A stretch of 64,000 nt of DNA. Source: Chitinophaga niabensis (lineage in GTDB: Bacteria; Bacteroidota; Bacteroidia; Chitinophagales; Chitinophagaceae). Shown in pieces: positions 52,677 to 60,320 of the stretch. Positions within the stretch are counted from its first letter, which is position 1. Each line of letters opens with the position of its first letter. The DNA lies in contig NZ_FSRA01000002.1 of the NCBI RefSeq assembly GCF_900129465.1, positions 1,240,001 through 1,304,000 of the forward strand, read 5' to 3'. The notes under the pieces are model-generated. The model searched no databases and had not been told where the DNA came from. It saw nothing but the letters and a program-made list of their open reading frames with translations. The translations under genes were made by a program, and so were the position numbers.

Positions 52677-53871
52677 TGGCCAGTGTTTTAGAGATATTTA
52701 ACCGGAAAGCCCGGATGGCGGGGAAAAGTGCGGCAAGCAAACAGGCGGCCAGGATGGCCATACCTGTGATCATATCTGCCGGCGTGATCTTCCATGCGCC
52801 TGAGAAATTTAAATGATAATGTGAAAATACTTCCTGTTGCAGGAACCATCCGCATAACCGGCTCAGCAAAAAGCCGCCGAGGATACCTGTTATTCCTAAT
52901 ATCGCTGCTTCCGCTAATACCAGGCCCAGTAGTTTTCCTCTTCCGTAACCCATGCTGCGTAAGAGAGCCAGTTCATACCTGCGTTCATGCGTTCCCTGCA
53001 CCAGCATTACAAAGATACTACAGGTTGCGAGTGCAGCCAACAGCCATCCCAGAATGCGTAACACGGCAGTACCTGAACCCATCAGTGATTGTAAGCGGTT
53101 TATTTCTATGGCGGGAACAGCAGCCTGCATATTGGTATTTTCATTTACCATGCGGGGCATTTGCAATTGCGCTAAAGGGCTTTTGAATTTGATGAGTACG
53201 GCGGTGATCTGTTGTTTGGCAGCTTCGTGCTCCTCGTGTTCTTCGTGCTCTTCATGTGGTTTTTCATGGATCTCCCAGACGCTTTGTAATGGCGTAAGGA
53301 TCAATTGATCTACGGAAAGCCCTGTAGCCGGAAGGATGCCCGTTACTACATAACTATGCTCTTCATGTACATGCCCTTTTTCTCCAAGGCCATGTGTTCC
53401 GGCAAACTTACTGCCGATCTTCAGTTGGCTGCGTTGCGCTACAGTGGCTCCTATTACCACTTCCATGGCTTTGGAGAAGGTTTTGCCGGAAGCAGGCTGG
53501 AGCTTGTATTTTTGGAGATATGCCTCCGTTGTACCAATGATGCGGTAGCCCATATAGGAATCTCCGAGTGAAACGGGAATAGCGGATTCCACCAGGGGAT
53601 GCTGCATAAAACGCTGTGCTTCTTCCAGGTAGATATTTCCCGTAGGGGCGTCGATGTTATATACGCTGGATAAGATCAGTTGCAAGGGACTGCCTTTAGC
53701 ACCCAGCACCATATCCACACCATCGATCTGTTTCTCCAATTGTTCTTTCGCCTGGCGGCTGAGTGTGATCAGCAGCAATAATACCGCAGTACTGCAAGCC
53801 AGTAACAACCAGCACAGCACTGCATATAAAGGTTTGTGTAAGAGGTTCTTAAAAGCAATGCGCAGGATCAT
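52669..53871 (-). CDS. FtsX/MacB-type ABC transporter permease with His-rich loop
   Basis: 400 residues: an N-terminal membrane helix (YAVLCWLLLACSTAVLLLLITL), a ~240-residue periplasmic domain, then three C-terminal helices (LRILGWLLAALATCSIFVMLV, LLGLVLAEAAILGITGILGGFLL, MITGMAILAACLLAALFPA). This is the FtsX/MacB/LolC layout. The periplasmic domain contains a His/Glu stretch at residues ~200-216 (E-I-H-E-K-P-H-E-E-H-E-E-H-E-E-H) and a second His cluster at ~160-172. Such segments bind zinc or nickel. With the ATPase it probably moves lipoproteins, or drives a periplasmic metal-handling process, rather than importing a solute. Confidence 0.9.
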   Translation of the reverse strand: MILRIAFKNLLHKPLYAVLCWLLLACSTAVLLLLITLSRQAKEQLEKQIDGVDMVLGAKGSPLQLILSSVYNIDAPTGNIYLEEAQRFMQHPLVESAIPVSLGDSYMGYRIIGTTEAYLQKYKLQPASGKTFSKAMEVVIGATVAQRSQLKIGSKFAGTHGLGEKGHVHEEHSYVVTGILPATGLSVDQLILTPLQSVWEIHEKPHEEHEEHEEHEAAKQQITAVLIKFKSPLAQLQMPRMVNENTNMQAAVPAIEINRLQSLMGSGTAVLRILGWLLAALATCSIFVMLVQGTHERRYELALLRSMGYGRGKLLGLVLAEAAILGITGILGGFLLSRLCGWFLQQEVFSHYHLNFSGAWKITPADMITGMAILAACLLAALFPAIRAFRLNISKTLANA

Positions 53872-54479
53872 GACAGTGTAATATGGTTGGCAAAAAGTTG
53901 TTTCAGGCGGTTATCGTGCGTAACGATCAGCAATGCTGCTTTTTGCTCTGCAGCCTGTGCTGCCAGCAGCTTTGCAACGGCTATGCAATTATCATCATCC
54001 AAACTGGCAGTGGGTTCATCTGCCAGTAATAATTGCGGGGATTGTATCAGCGCACGTGTGATAGATGCACGCTGCTGCTCTCCCTGGCTGAGTTGCGTAG
54101 GTTTTTTATGCAGCAGGGACTGTATGCCCAGTTTTTGAGAGAGCTCCAGCAGCCTGGTGTGATCTTTTTTTGCAAGCAGCAGGTTTTCCTTTACAGACAA
54201 TGCTGCAATAAAGTGAGACTGCTGATAAATGATGCCGATGTGTTTTCCCCGGAAAGCATCCATGGCTCCGGACTTTAAGGATTGTATGGCCGTTCCTGCC
54301 ACCTGTACCTCTCCGCCGGAGGGTTTCAATAAACCCGCGAGGAGATGCAGCAGTGTAGTCTTTCCAACTCCCGAGCCCCCTGTGATCAACAATACATTTC
54401 CTTCCGCACATTCCATGTCCGGAAACCGCAGTGTGCGGCCATTGGGATATGCATAAGCAAGATTCCTGGTGTATAACAT
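53868..54479 (-). CDS. ABC transporter ATP-binding protein (LolD/MacB type)
   Basis: 203 residues, first gene of the minus-strand series. Walker A GGSGVGKTT (about residues 34-42), signature LSQGEQQRASITRAL, Walker B LLLADEPTASLD, H-loop in LIVTHDNRL. The small size and partner permease place it with LolD/MacB-type ATPases. It overlaps the permease by 4 bp (ATGA). Its ATG lies 16 bp from the palindrome GCAACACAGTTGC, so the whole series is a likely target of the Fur/Zur repressor encoded at its end. Confidence 0.96.
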   Translation of the reverse strand: MLYTRNLAYAYPNGRTLRFPDMECAEGNVLLITGGSGVGKTTLLHLLAGLLKPSGGEVQVAGTAIQSLKSGAMDAFRGKHIGIIYQQSHFIAALSVKENLLLAKKDHTRLLELSQKLGIQSLLHKKPTQLSQGEQQRASITRALIQSPQLLLADEPTASLDDDNCIAVAKLLAAQAAEQKAALLIVTHDNRLKQLFANHITLS

Positions 54480-54495
54480 ATTTCTTTAATTAAAA

Positions 54496-54508
54496 GCAAC
54501 ACAGTTGC
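54496..54508. promoter_or_regulatory. Palindrome GCAACACAGTTGC, candidate Fur/Zur operator 1
   Basis: A 5-3-5 perfect inverted repeat, GCAAC ACA GTTGC, 16 bp upstream of the ABC ATPase ATG. It shares both arms with the second palindrome at 54576-54592. The position would let a bound repressor block the minus-strand genes. Confidence 0.7.
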
Positions 54509-54575
54509 ATTCAGCTACTTACAAGTGGCTAAGATACCCATCCCATCTAATATTTTTACATAAAGTTATAGTTAA

Positions 54576-54592
54576 TTGCAACAAAGTTGCAA
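54576..54592. promoter_or_regulatory. Palindrome TTGCAACAAAGTTGCAA, candidate Fur/Zur operator 2
   Basis: A perfect 7-3-7 inverted repeat. It overlaps a TTG -33-like element (54577-54579) and ends 8 bp before the -7 box TAGTTTTG of the MerC operon. This is a classical repressor position. Same core (GCAAC N3 GTTGC) as operator 1. Confidence 0.75.
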
Positions 54593-54608
54593 AAGTATCT
54601 TAGTTTTG
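54577..54608 (+). promoter_or_regulatory. Promoter of the MerC-COG0523 operon
   Basis: TTG at 54577-54579, a 21-nt spacer, then TAGTTTTG at 54601-54608, an exact match to TAnnTTTG. The ATG at 54632 lies 23 nt downstream. Spacing and distance fit the Bacteroidota consensus well. Confidence 0.65.
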
Positions 54609-54631
54609 TTCTCCACAAAATCATTTTTGCG

Positions 54632-55048
54632 ATGCGGATGAATCTTTTTTCTAAATGGAACCTCGATGCACTGGGCATCGGCGCTTCCCTTATCTGTGCA
54701 GTACACTGTGTGTTGTTACCGCTGCTGATTGCAGGCTTGCCGCTCCTGGGGCTGGAAATACTGGAAAACGAAAAACTGGAATATGCGCTGCTGGGCTTTT
54801 CTTTCCTTGTGGGCTATTCAGCTTTATTCAGAGGCTACCGGAAACATCACCGGCATGCAAAGCCGCTGATACTTTTCTCGTTTGGTTATGTGGCATTGCT
54901 GGCAGGGCACTTCCTGGCGCCGGAAAGTTGGGAACCTTTTGTGATCACTTTCGGCGCAGGACTAATTGTATGGGCACATCTGCAAAACCTGAAGGAATGT
55001 AAGAGCTGTAAGGTTTGTCAACATGAACCCTCAAACGATCAGTTATGA
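54632..55048 (+). CDS. MerC-domain membrane protein
   Basis: 138 residues from the ATG at 54632 (a second ATG at 54638 is equally possible). The MerC signature is WNLDALGIGASLICAVHCVLLPLLIAGLPLL, with the Cys-Ala-Val-His-Cys metal pair in helix 1. Three more helices follow, then a C-terminal C-x-x-C-x-x-C tail (ECKSCKVCQHE). In Bacteroidota outside mercury operons, MerC proteins lie beside COG0523 GTPases and are thought to move zinc or another thiophilic metal across the inner membrane. The stop overlaps the GTPase start by ATGA. No merR/merA genes are present, so mercury resistance is unlikely. Confidence 0.9.
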   Translation: MRMNLFSKWNLDALGIGASLICAVHCVLLPLLIAGLPLLGLEILENEKLEYALLGFSFLVGYSALFRGYRKHHRHAKPLILFSFGYVALLAGHFLAPESWEPFVITFGAGLIVWAHLQNLKECKSCKVCQHEPSNDQL

Positions 55049-56208
55049 GAAAGAAACTTCCCGTTACTGTACTGAGTGGCTTTTTAGGGCCGGGCAAAAC
55101 AACCTTGCTGAACCACATCCTGCATAACAAAGAGCACCTGCGTGTTGCCGTGATCGTGAATGATATGAGCGAAGTAAATATCGATGCGCAATTGGTACGT
55201 AATGAAAACGTGCTGCATCATACGGAGGAGAAACTGGTAGAGATGAGCAATGGCTGTATCTGCTGCACTTTGCGGGAAGATCTGTTGCAGGAGGTGCAAC
55301 GCCTTGCAGCCGAAGGCCGCTTTGATTATCTGCTGATTGAATCCAGCGGTATCTCAGAACCATTGCCGGTTGCACAGACCTTTACTTACCAGGATGATCA
55401 GCTGGGCATTGACCTCAGCACATTCAGCACATTGGATACGCTGGTAACTGTAGTAGATGCCTTTAATTTTCACCGCGATTTTTCCAGCAGGGAAATGGTG
55501 CCGGATGATTCCCGCACAATTGTTAACCTGCTTACAGAGCAGATCGAATTTGCGAATGTGATCATTCTCAACAAATGCGATCTGGTTACAGCAGCAGAAC
55601 GCGATGCCATGAAAGCTTTGCTCCGGAAACTCAATGCAGATGCAAGGATCATTGAAGCAGAAAGATCCGTTGTGCCTTTGCAGGAGATACTGCACACCCG
55701 GTTATTTGATTTTGAAACCACTTCCCGCAGTGCAGGCTGGATAGCAGAACTGGAAAGGGAACATATTCCTGAAACAGAAGAATATGGCATCAGCTCTTTT
55801 GTATACAGAAGCCGTGCTCCTTTTCATCCTGAACGCTTCTGGGATTACATTCAACATCAATGGCCTGCCGGTGTGATCCGCAGCAAAGGTTTATGCTGGA
55901 TCGCTTCCAGGCCAGACATTGCTATTAACTGGAGCCAGGCAGGAGCATCTTTAATGGCAGATAGGGCCGGACTCTGGTGGTGCGCTATCCCAAAAGAAAT
56001 GTGGCAGCTGGATACAGCTACAGCTGCATTCATTGAGCAACGATGGCATCCCGTTTTTGCAGACCGCCATAATGAATTAGTGATCATCGGGCAGGACCTT
56101 AGGAAAGATCTGATCATACAGGAACTGGATGCATGTTTATGCAATGACCTGGAAATCAAGGCCTGGATGTACGGAGAGCAGTTTAATGATCCATTTCCGA
56201 ACCTTTAA
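55045..56208 (+). CDS. COG0523 (CobW/ZigA/YciC type) metallochaperone GTPase
   Basis: 387 residues. P-loop GFLGPGKTT at residues 12-20, the metal-binding CICC at 71-74 within the MSNGCICCTLRED signature, the Walker B-like LLIESSGISEP, and the guanine motif NKCD. The C-terminal CobW_C domain carries IPETEEYGISSFVYRSRAPFHPERFWDYI and further Trp-rich sequence. COG0523 GTPases of this subtype deliver zinc to client enzymes under zinc shortage and are classic Zur targets. The MerC gene and a TonB receptor flank it in the same direction. Confidence 0.95.
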   Translation: MRKKLPVTVLSGFLGPGKTTLLNHILHNKEHLRVAVIVNDMSEVNIDAQLVRNENVLHHTEEKLVEMSNGCICCTLREDLLQEVQRLAAEGRFDYLLIESSGISEPLPVAQTFTYQDDQLGIDLSTFSTLDTLVTVVDAFNFHRDFSSREMVPDDSRTIVNLLTEQIEFANVIILNKCDLVTAAERDAMKALLRKLNADARIIEAERSVVPLQEILHTRLFDFETTSRSAGWIAELEREHIPETEEYGISSFVYRSRAPFHPERFWDYIQHQWPAGVIRSKGLCWIASRPDIAINWSQAGASLMADRAGLWWCAIPKEMWQLDTATAAFIEQRWHPVFADRHNELVIIGQDLRKDLIIQELDACLCNDLEIKAWMYGEQFNDPFPNL

Positions 56209-56255
56209 TTTAGACTAGACTAAAAATAAGTTTAGACAAATATGGATTTGAATTT

Positions 56256-56263
56256 TAAATTTG
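56256..56263 (+). promoter_or_regulatory. TAAATTTG -7-like box before the TonB receptor gene
   Basis: TAAATTTG matches TAnnTTTG but ends only 4 nt before the ATG at 56268, which would give a leaderless mRNA. TTTAGAC occurs twice just upstream (56209 and 56231). Co-transcription from the MerC promoter is an alternative. Confidence 0.3.
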
Positions 56264-56267
56264 CCAT

Positions 56268-58538
56268 ATGACCTACAAGTTTATCCTAACTATATTGCTG
56301 TTCCAGGCAACTGAATTATTTGCACAAGGGCGTTTAAAAGGGACCATTACATCAGAAGATAAACCTGTGCCATTTGCAAGCATTGGTTTTAAAGACTTAA
56401 AGCAGGGAGTTGTTACAAACGAAGCAGGAGAATTTGATCTGAAAGGCGTTGCACCCGGCAGGCATATTTTACAGGTGAGCGCTGTAGGATATATTACGTA
56501 TGTACAGCCTGTGCAGATCAAAGCTTCCGGCATCACGGAAACCACTATCCGTTTAACACCCACATCTTCCAATCTGAACGAAGTAGTAGTAAGTGGTACA
56601 TTAAGAGCGGTATCCAAAATGGAAAGCCCTGTACCCGTAGAAGTATATTCTCCTGTATTCTTTAAAAGGAACCCCACTCCCAGCATTTTCGATGCACTAC
56701 AGAATGTGAATGGCGTACGCCCGCAGCTGAACTGTAATGTGTGCAATACCGGGGACATTCATATCAATGGACTGGAAGGACCTTACACCATGGTGATGAT
56801 TGACGGAATGCCTATTGTAAGTGCGTTATCCACTGTGTATGGTTTATCCGGTATTCCTAACAGCCTGGTAGAGAGAGTAGAGATCGTAAAAGGCCCCGCA
56901 TCTACTTTGTATGGTTCTGAAGCAGTAGCCGGACTTATTAATATCATCACCAAATCCCCTGCTACCGCTCCCAAATTTACGGCCGACGTGATGGCTACCG
57001 GCTGGCAGGAATACAGCGTTGATCTTGGTTTACGTGTGAATGCAGGAAAGAAGGCACAGGCATTATTCGGGGTGAACTATTTTAACTATCAGCATCCTAT
57101 TGATAAAAATGGCGATGGTTTCACAGATGTAACATTGCAGCACCGGATCTCTGTTTTTAACAAGTGGAACTTTTCCCGTAAGAACAACAGGGTAGCAACG
57201 ATTGCAGCGCGTTATTTCTATGAAGACAGATGGGGAGGAGAAATGCGATGGAATAAACACTGGAGGGGAACGGACAGCGTGTATGGGGAAAGCATTTTTA
57301 CCAGTCGTGCTGAGGTGATCGGGCAATATCAATTGCCTGCGAAGGAGCATCTGATGCTGCAGGGATCTTTCAATTATCATGATCAGAATTCTGTATACGG
57401 TAAAACCGTATTCCTGGCGCAGCAGACTATTTCTTTTGCGCAGCTTACCTGGGATAAGGAAGTGGGCAAACATAACCTGTTAGCAGGTTTGCCGCTGCGG
57501 TATACTTTTTATGATGATAATACGGTAGTGACGGCTTTGAAAGAAGGTGCCTCCTCAACAAATAAACCAGAGCGTACTTTTCTGCCAGGGCTGTTCTTAC
57601 AGGATGAACTGAGGTTTAACAGCAGCCACACTTTATTGCTGGGTATGCGTTATGATCATAACTCTATTCATGGCAACATTTTCACACCACGCCTGGCTTA
57701 TAAATGGACGCCCAACTATCGCAATGTATTGAGATTGAATGCGGGAACAGGTTACAGGGTGGTATCCATTTTCACGGAAGACCATGCGGCGCTGACGGGT
57801 GCAAGGGAAGTAGTGATCCAGTCTGCCCTGAAACCTGAACAAAGCTGGAATGCTAACCTGAACTATACGAAGAAGGTGCCGTTGAACAATGCTTTCCTGA
57901 CCCTGGACGCCACGGCCTTTTATACTTACTTTTCCAACAAGATCCTCCCGAATTATGATAAACCGGATACCATCTTATATGATAACCTGAAGGGTTATGC
58001 TATTTCCAAAGGTTTTAGCCTGAATGCAGACCTGATGTTTAACTTCCCCCTGAAACTAATAGCGGGTGTAACGTTTGTGGATGTATATGAGAAGACTGGA
58101 ACGGAAAAGGTACGGCCTAAGTTAACAGAAAAATTCTCCGGTACCTGGTCTGCTTCCTATTCTTTCCGCCGTTCCGGTATCAGTATCGATTATACAGGTA
58201 ATATTTACGGGCCGATGTTATTGCCGCTGCAAAGTGAATATGATCCGCGCCCTGCTACTTCTCCTTACTGGAGCATTCAGAATATTCAGCTGACGAAGAA
58301 GTTTAAGAAAGGCTGGGAGATCTATGGTGGAGTGAAGAACCTGTTGAACTATACGCCGCCGAAGAATTCTATTGCACGTTCACATGATCCTTTTGACAAA
58401 AAGGTGGTCTATAACCCGGATGGTACGGTGATGCCTACAGCAGAGAATCCTGACAGGCTTACCTTTGACCCCAGTTATGTGTTTGCGCCCAACCAGGGGA
58501 TCCGCGGATTCCTGGGTGTACGGTTCACTAAATTATAA
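56268..58538 (+). CDS. TonB-dependent receptor, probably for zinc or another metal complex
   Basis: 756 residues with a signal peptide (residues 1-19). Carboxypeptidase-regulatory-like domain (about 21-97), plug domain (about 105-230: NLNEVVVSGTLRAVSKMESP...VERVEIVKGPASTLYGSEAVAGLINIITKSP), then a barrel ending RGFLGVRFTKL. The plug contains C156-N-V-C159 in PQLNCNVCNTGDIHINGLEG, a motif I associate with metal-linked receptors of this subtype. Receptors of this class import metals or metallophores using TonB energy. Position after MerC-COG0523 suggests it feeds zinc to them. The stop overlaps the convergent small-barrel gene by a few bases. Confidence 0.93.
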   Translation: MTYKFILTILLFQATELFAQGRLKGTITSEDKPVPFASIGFKDLKQGVVTNEAGEFDLKGVAPGRHILQVSAVGYITYVQPVQIKASGITETTIRLTPTSSNLNEVVVSGTLRAVSKMESPVPVEVYSPVFFKRNPTPSIFDALQNVNGVRPQLNCNVCNTGDIHINGLEGPYTMVMIDGMPIVSALSTVYGLSGIPNSLVERVEIVKGPASTLYGSEAVAGLINIITKSPATAPKFTADVMATGWQEYSVDLGLRVNAGKKAQALFGVNYFNYQHPIDKNGDGFTDVTLQHRISVFNKWNFSRKNNRVATIAARYFYEDRWGGEMRWNKHWRGTDSVYGESIFTSRAEVIGQYQLPAKEHLMLQGSFNYHDQNSVYGKTVFLAQQTISFAQLTWDKEVGKHNLLAGLPLRYTFYDDNTVVTALKEGASSTNKPERTFLPGLFLQDELRFNSSHTLLLGMRYDHNSIHGNIFTPRLAYKWTPNYRNVLRLNAGTGYRVVSIFTEDHAALTGAREVVIQSALKPEQSWNANLNYTKKVPLNNAFLTLDATAFYTYFSNKILPNYDKPDTILYDNLKGYAISKGFSLNADLMFNFPLKLIAGVTFVDVYEKTGTEKVRPKLTEKFSGTWSASYSFRRSGISIDYTGNIYGPMLLPLQSEYDPRPATSPYWSIQNIQLTKKFKKGWEIYGGVKNLLNYTPPKNSIARSHDPFDKKVVYNPDGTVMPTAENPDRLTFDPSYVFAPNQGIRGFLGVRFTKL

Positions 58539-59195
58539 GCTGAATCCTACTTTAATACCCAGGTGAATGCTGGGTAGAACATTCACCAGTTCCGTCTGGT
58601 CTGCATTAACGGAATTACCAACAAGGGTATAGTTGGTGTAGTTATATACTTTGCTGCGGATGCCTATGCCCAGGTAAGGATCGAGGATGAATTTGTCCCG
58701 CTTTACCTGGCGGCCCAGCAGTAACTGGATGCCATATACATTTTTATCACCTTCATTTTTATAGACCTGGCCATTGAGCAGCTGGTCTTCGTTGGGATAG
58801 AATACTTTCTTATAGAATAACACGGGTTCAAAGTAAGTACCCCTTGCGGTGTTCTCAGAGGTCTGGCGGAAAAGGTACCATTTCATACCGGCCCTGAATC
58901 CTAATCCACGGCCTTCCACATATTGTTCCGTACTCAGGCCGGGTTTTCTTTGGCCAACATCTATCCTTTTCATGAAAACATAATCCGGGTAATCCGTATA
59001 GATACCGGACACGCCTAGTTCCAGGCTGAGTTTTTCCGTCAGGTCCTGTTCCAGGTAGATGTCCAGCGAACTGATGATCGTAGTTGGATTTACTTTCAGG
59101 TACGTGCGTTTACGGAATTTCTTTTCGGTTTCCTGGGCGTTGCTTGATAGGCAGATAGCGGAGAACAGCAGAACAAAGGGTAATATTCTTTTCAT
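58533..59195 (-). CDS. Small outer membrane beta-barrel protein
   Basis: 220 residues from the ATG at 59195, where a signal peptide begins (MKRILPFVLLFSAICLSSNA). An earlier in-frame start would prefix a region without a signal. The mature part is a barrel: YLKVNPTTIISSLDIYLEQDLTEKLSLELGVSGIYTD, GLGFRAGMKWYLF, GTYFEPVLFYKKVFYP, GIQLLLGRQVKRDKFILDPYLGIGIRSKVYNY, ending IHLGIKVGFSL with a terminal hydrophobic residue. No specific family function is known. It follows purN on the minus strand by 56 bp and its end overlaps the receptor stop on the other strand. Confidence 0.82.
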   Translation of the reverse strand: MKRILPFVLLFSAICLSSNAQETEKKFRKRTYLKVNPTTIISSLDIYLEQDLTEKLSLELGVSGIYTDYPDYVFMKRIDVGQRKPGLSTEQYVEGRGLGFRAGMKWYLFRQTSENTARGTYFEPVLFYKKVFYPNEDQLLNGQVYKNEGDKNVYGIQLLLGRQVKRDKFILDPYLGIGIRSKVYNYTNYTLVGNSVNADQTELVNVLPSIHLGIKVGFSL

Positions 59196-59251
59196 AACAA
59201 CTGTAAGTTGAAGTAGAAACAGACGGATAGATGAGCCGTTATCTACGGAAA

Positions 59252-59842
59252 TTATTGTGTCAATAATCGTTCCACAATTAGGGGAAACCATTTGTGTTCC
59301 AGCACCTGTACCTTACGTGCCAGGCTTTCCGGGGTATCCTCTTCTGTAATGATACATTTTTCCTGGAGGATCACACCGCCATCGTCATATTTTTCATTCA
59401 CATAGTGGATGGTGATACCACTTTCTTTTTCCCCGGCGGCCAATACTGCTTCATGCACAAAATGACCGTACATACCTTTTCCTCCGAATTTGGGTAAAAG
59501 GGCAGGATGTATATTAATGATACGGTTGGGGAAGGCGGTGACCAGGTTAGCAGGTACCTTCCATAAAAAACCGGCCAATACCACGAGGTCCGTCTTTGCC
59601 TCCTCCAGTAACTTAATGTAAGTGTCTCCCCGGAAGAATTGTTCTTTATCTATTAATATAGCGGGGATCTGTTCCCTTTCCGCTATCTTAAAGATACCGG
59701 CCTCAGCCTTGTTAGACAGGATGAGCGTGACTTTAGCCAGGCTGGAGCCCCTGAAATGGTCTATGATCTTTTGTGCATTACTGCCTGCCCCTGATGCGAA
59801 TATGGCGATATTTTTCAAGCCCGGTTGTTTAATAAGCTGCAA
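59252..59842 (-). CDS. purN: Phosphoribosylglycinamide formyltransferase
   Basis: 196 residues. There is no ATG near the expected N-terminus. The start is TTG at 59842 or TTG at 59818, the latter directly at KNIAIFASGAGSNA where PurN proteins usually begin. The active-site Asn and His lie in IINIHPALLPKFGGKGMYGHFVHEAVL and the Asp in VNEKYDDGGVILQE. PurN transfers the formyl group from 10-formyltetrahydrofolate to GAR in purine synthesis. It is followed by a small barrel gene that is not a purine gene. Confidence 0.95.
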   Translation of the reverse strand: MQLIKQPGLKNIAIFASGAGSNAQKIIDHFRGSSLAKVTLILSNKAEAGIFKIAEREQIPAILIDKEQFFRGDTYIKLLEEAKTDLVVLAGFLWKVPANLVTAFPNRIINIHPALLPKFGGKGMYGHFVHEAVLAAGEKESGITIHYVNEKYDDGGVILQEKCIITEEDTPESLARKVQVLEHKWFPLIVERLLTQ

Positions 59843-60320
59843 AAATAGGCAGATAAGACTTTATGAATCAGGTCTTTTTTTATTAAATTTAGGGAGTGTG
59901 GGCTCCAAAGGGTCGCAAGTTGATGATTATCATTTAATGGGAATGACTAAAATCATGCGATCGCAACCTTTATTATTATAACTTGTTTATGGGTTATAAG
60001 GTGAGTAAGGCAATTTTCATTTCAACCGGCATTTCTCCCAATGCAAAAATAGTATCATAGTTATCGCGCGGACCGCTTCATTTTGGAAATATGATTTTTA
60101 TCAGGAATTTATAACGTGATGTGAGGGCAGGCGGGGTAAGGTACTACTACAATCAGCTACAGCAAAGCATTTTCGCGGGCGCAGGCCTCGCGGATAATAT
60201 ATAAAAAGTGTTTTCAAAACAAGGGCAACTTTTTTTTAATTGTTGGTAAATTGTCAACATTCTGTCTTATTTTTGCGAGCACTTTTAAAGAAACCTTAGG
60301 TCAAATCTAAATAATAGGCT
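59843..60320. other. Intergenic region upstream of actA
   Basis: 478 bp between divergent purN and actA. The right end holds the likely act promoter. The rest is AT-rich with no credible gene, small RNA or repeat that I can see. Confidence 0.5.
60268..60275 (+). promoter_or_regulatory. TATTTTTG -7-like box of the act operon
   Basis: TATTTTTG matches TAnnTTTG. A TTG at 60243-60245 lies 22 nt upstream. The GTG start of actA is 45 nt downstream of the box. Confidence 0.45.

Noticed and set aside
52952..53308. Cys-rich plus-strand frame (SCSSCSSCSSC) within the permease gene
   Set aside because: It is the antisense of the His/Glu-rich loop codons and has no independent support.
52669..54479. 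ABC pair as the LolCDE lipoprotein release system or as a MacB drug exporter
   Set aside because: The DUF3299-like lipoprotein, His-rich loop and metal-gene neighbours argue for a metal-related function; no membrane fusion or outer membrane channel gene is adjacent.
54632..55048. MerC as evidence of a mercury resistance operon
   Set aside because: No merR, merT, merP or merA nearby; the partner is a COG0523 GTPase and the operator-like sites match a Fur/Zur setting.
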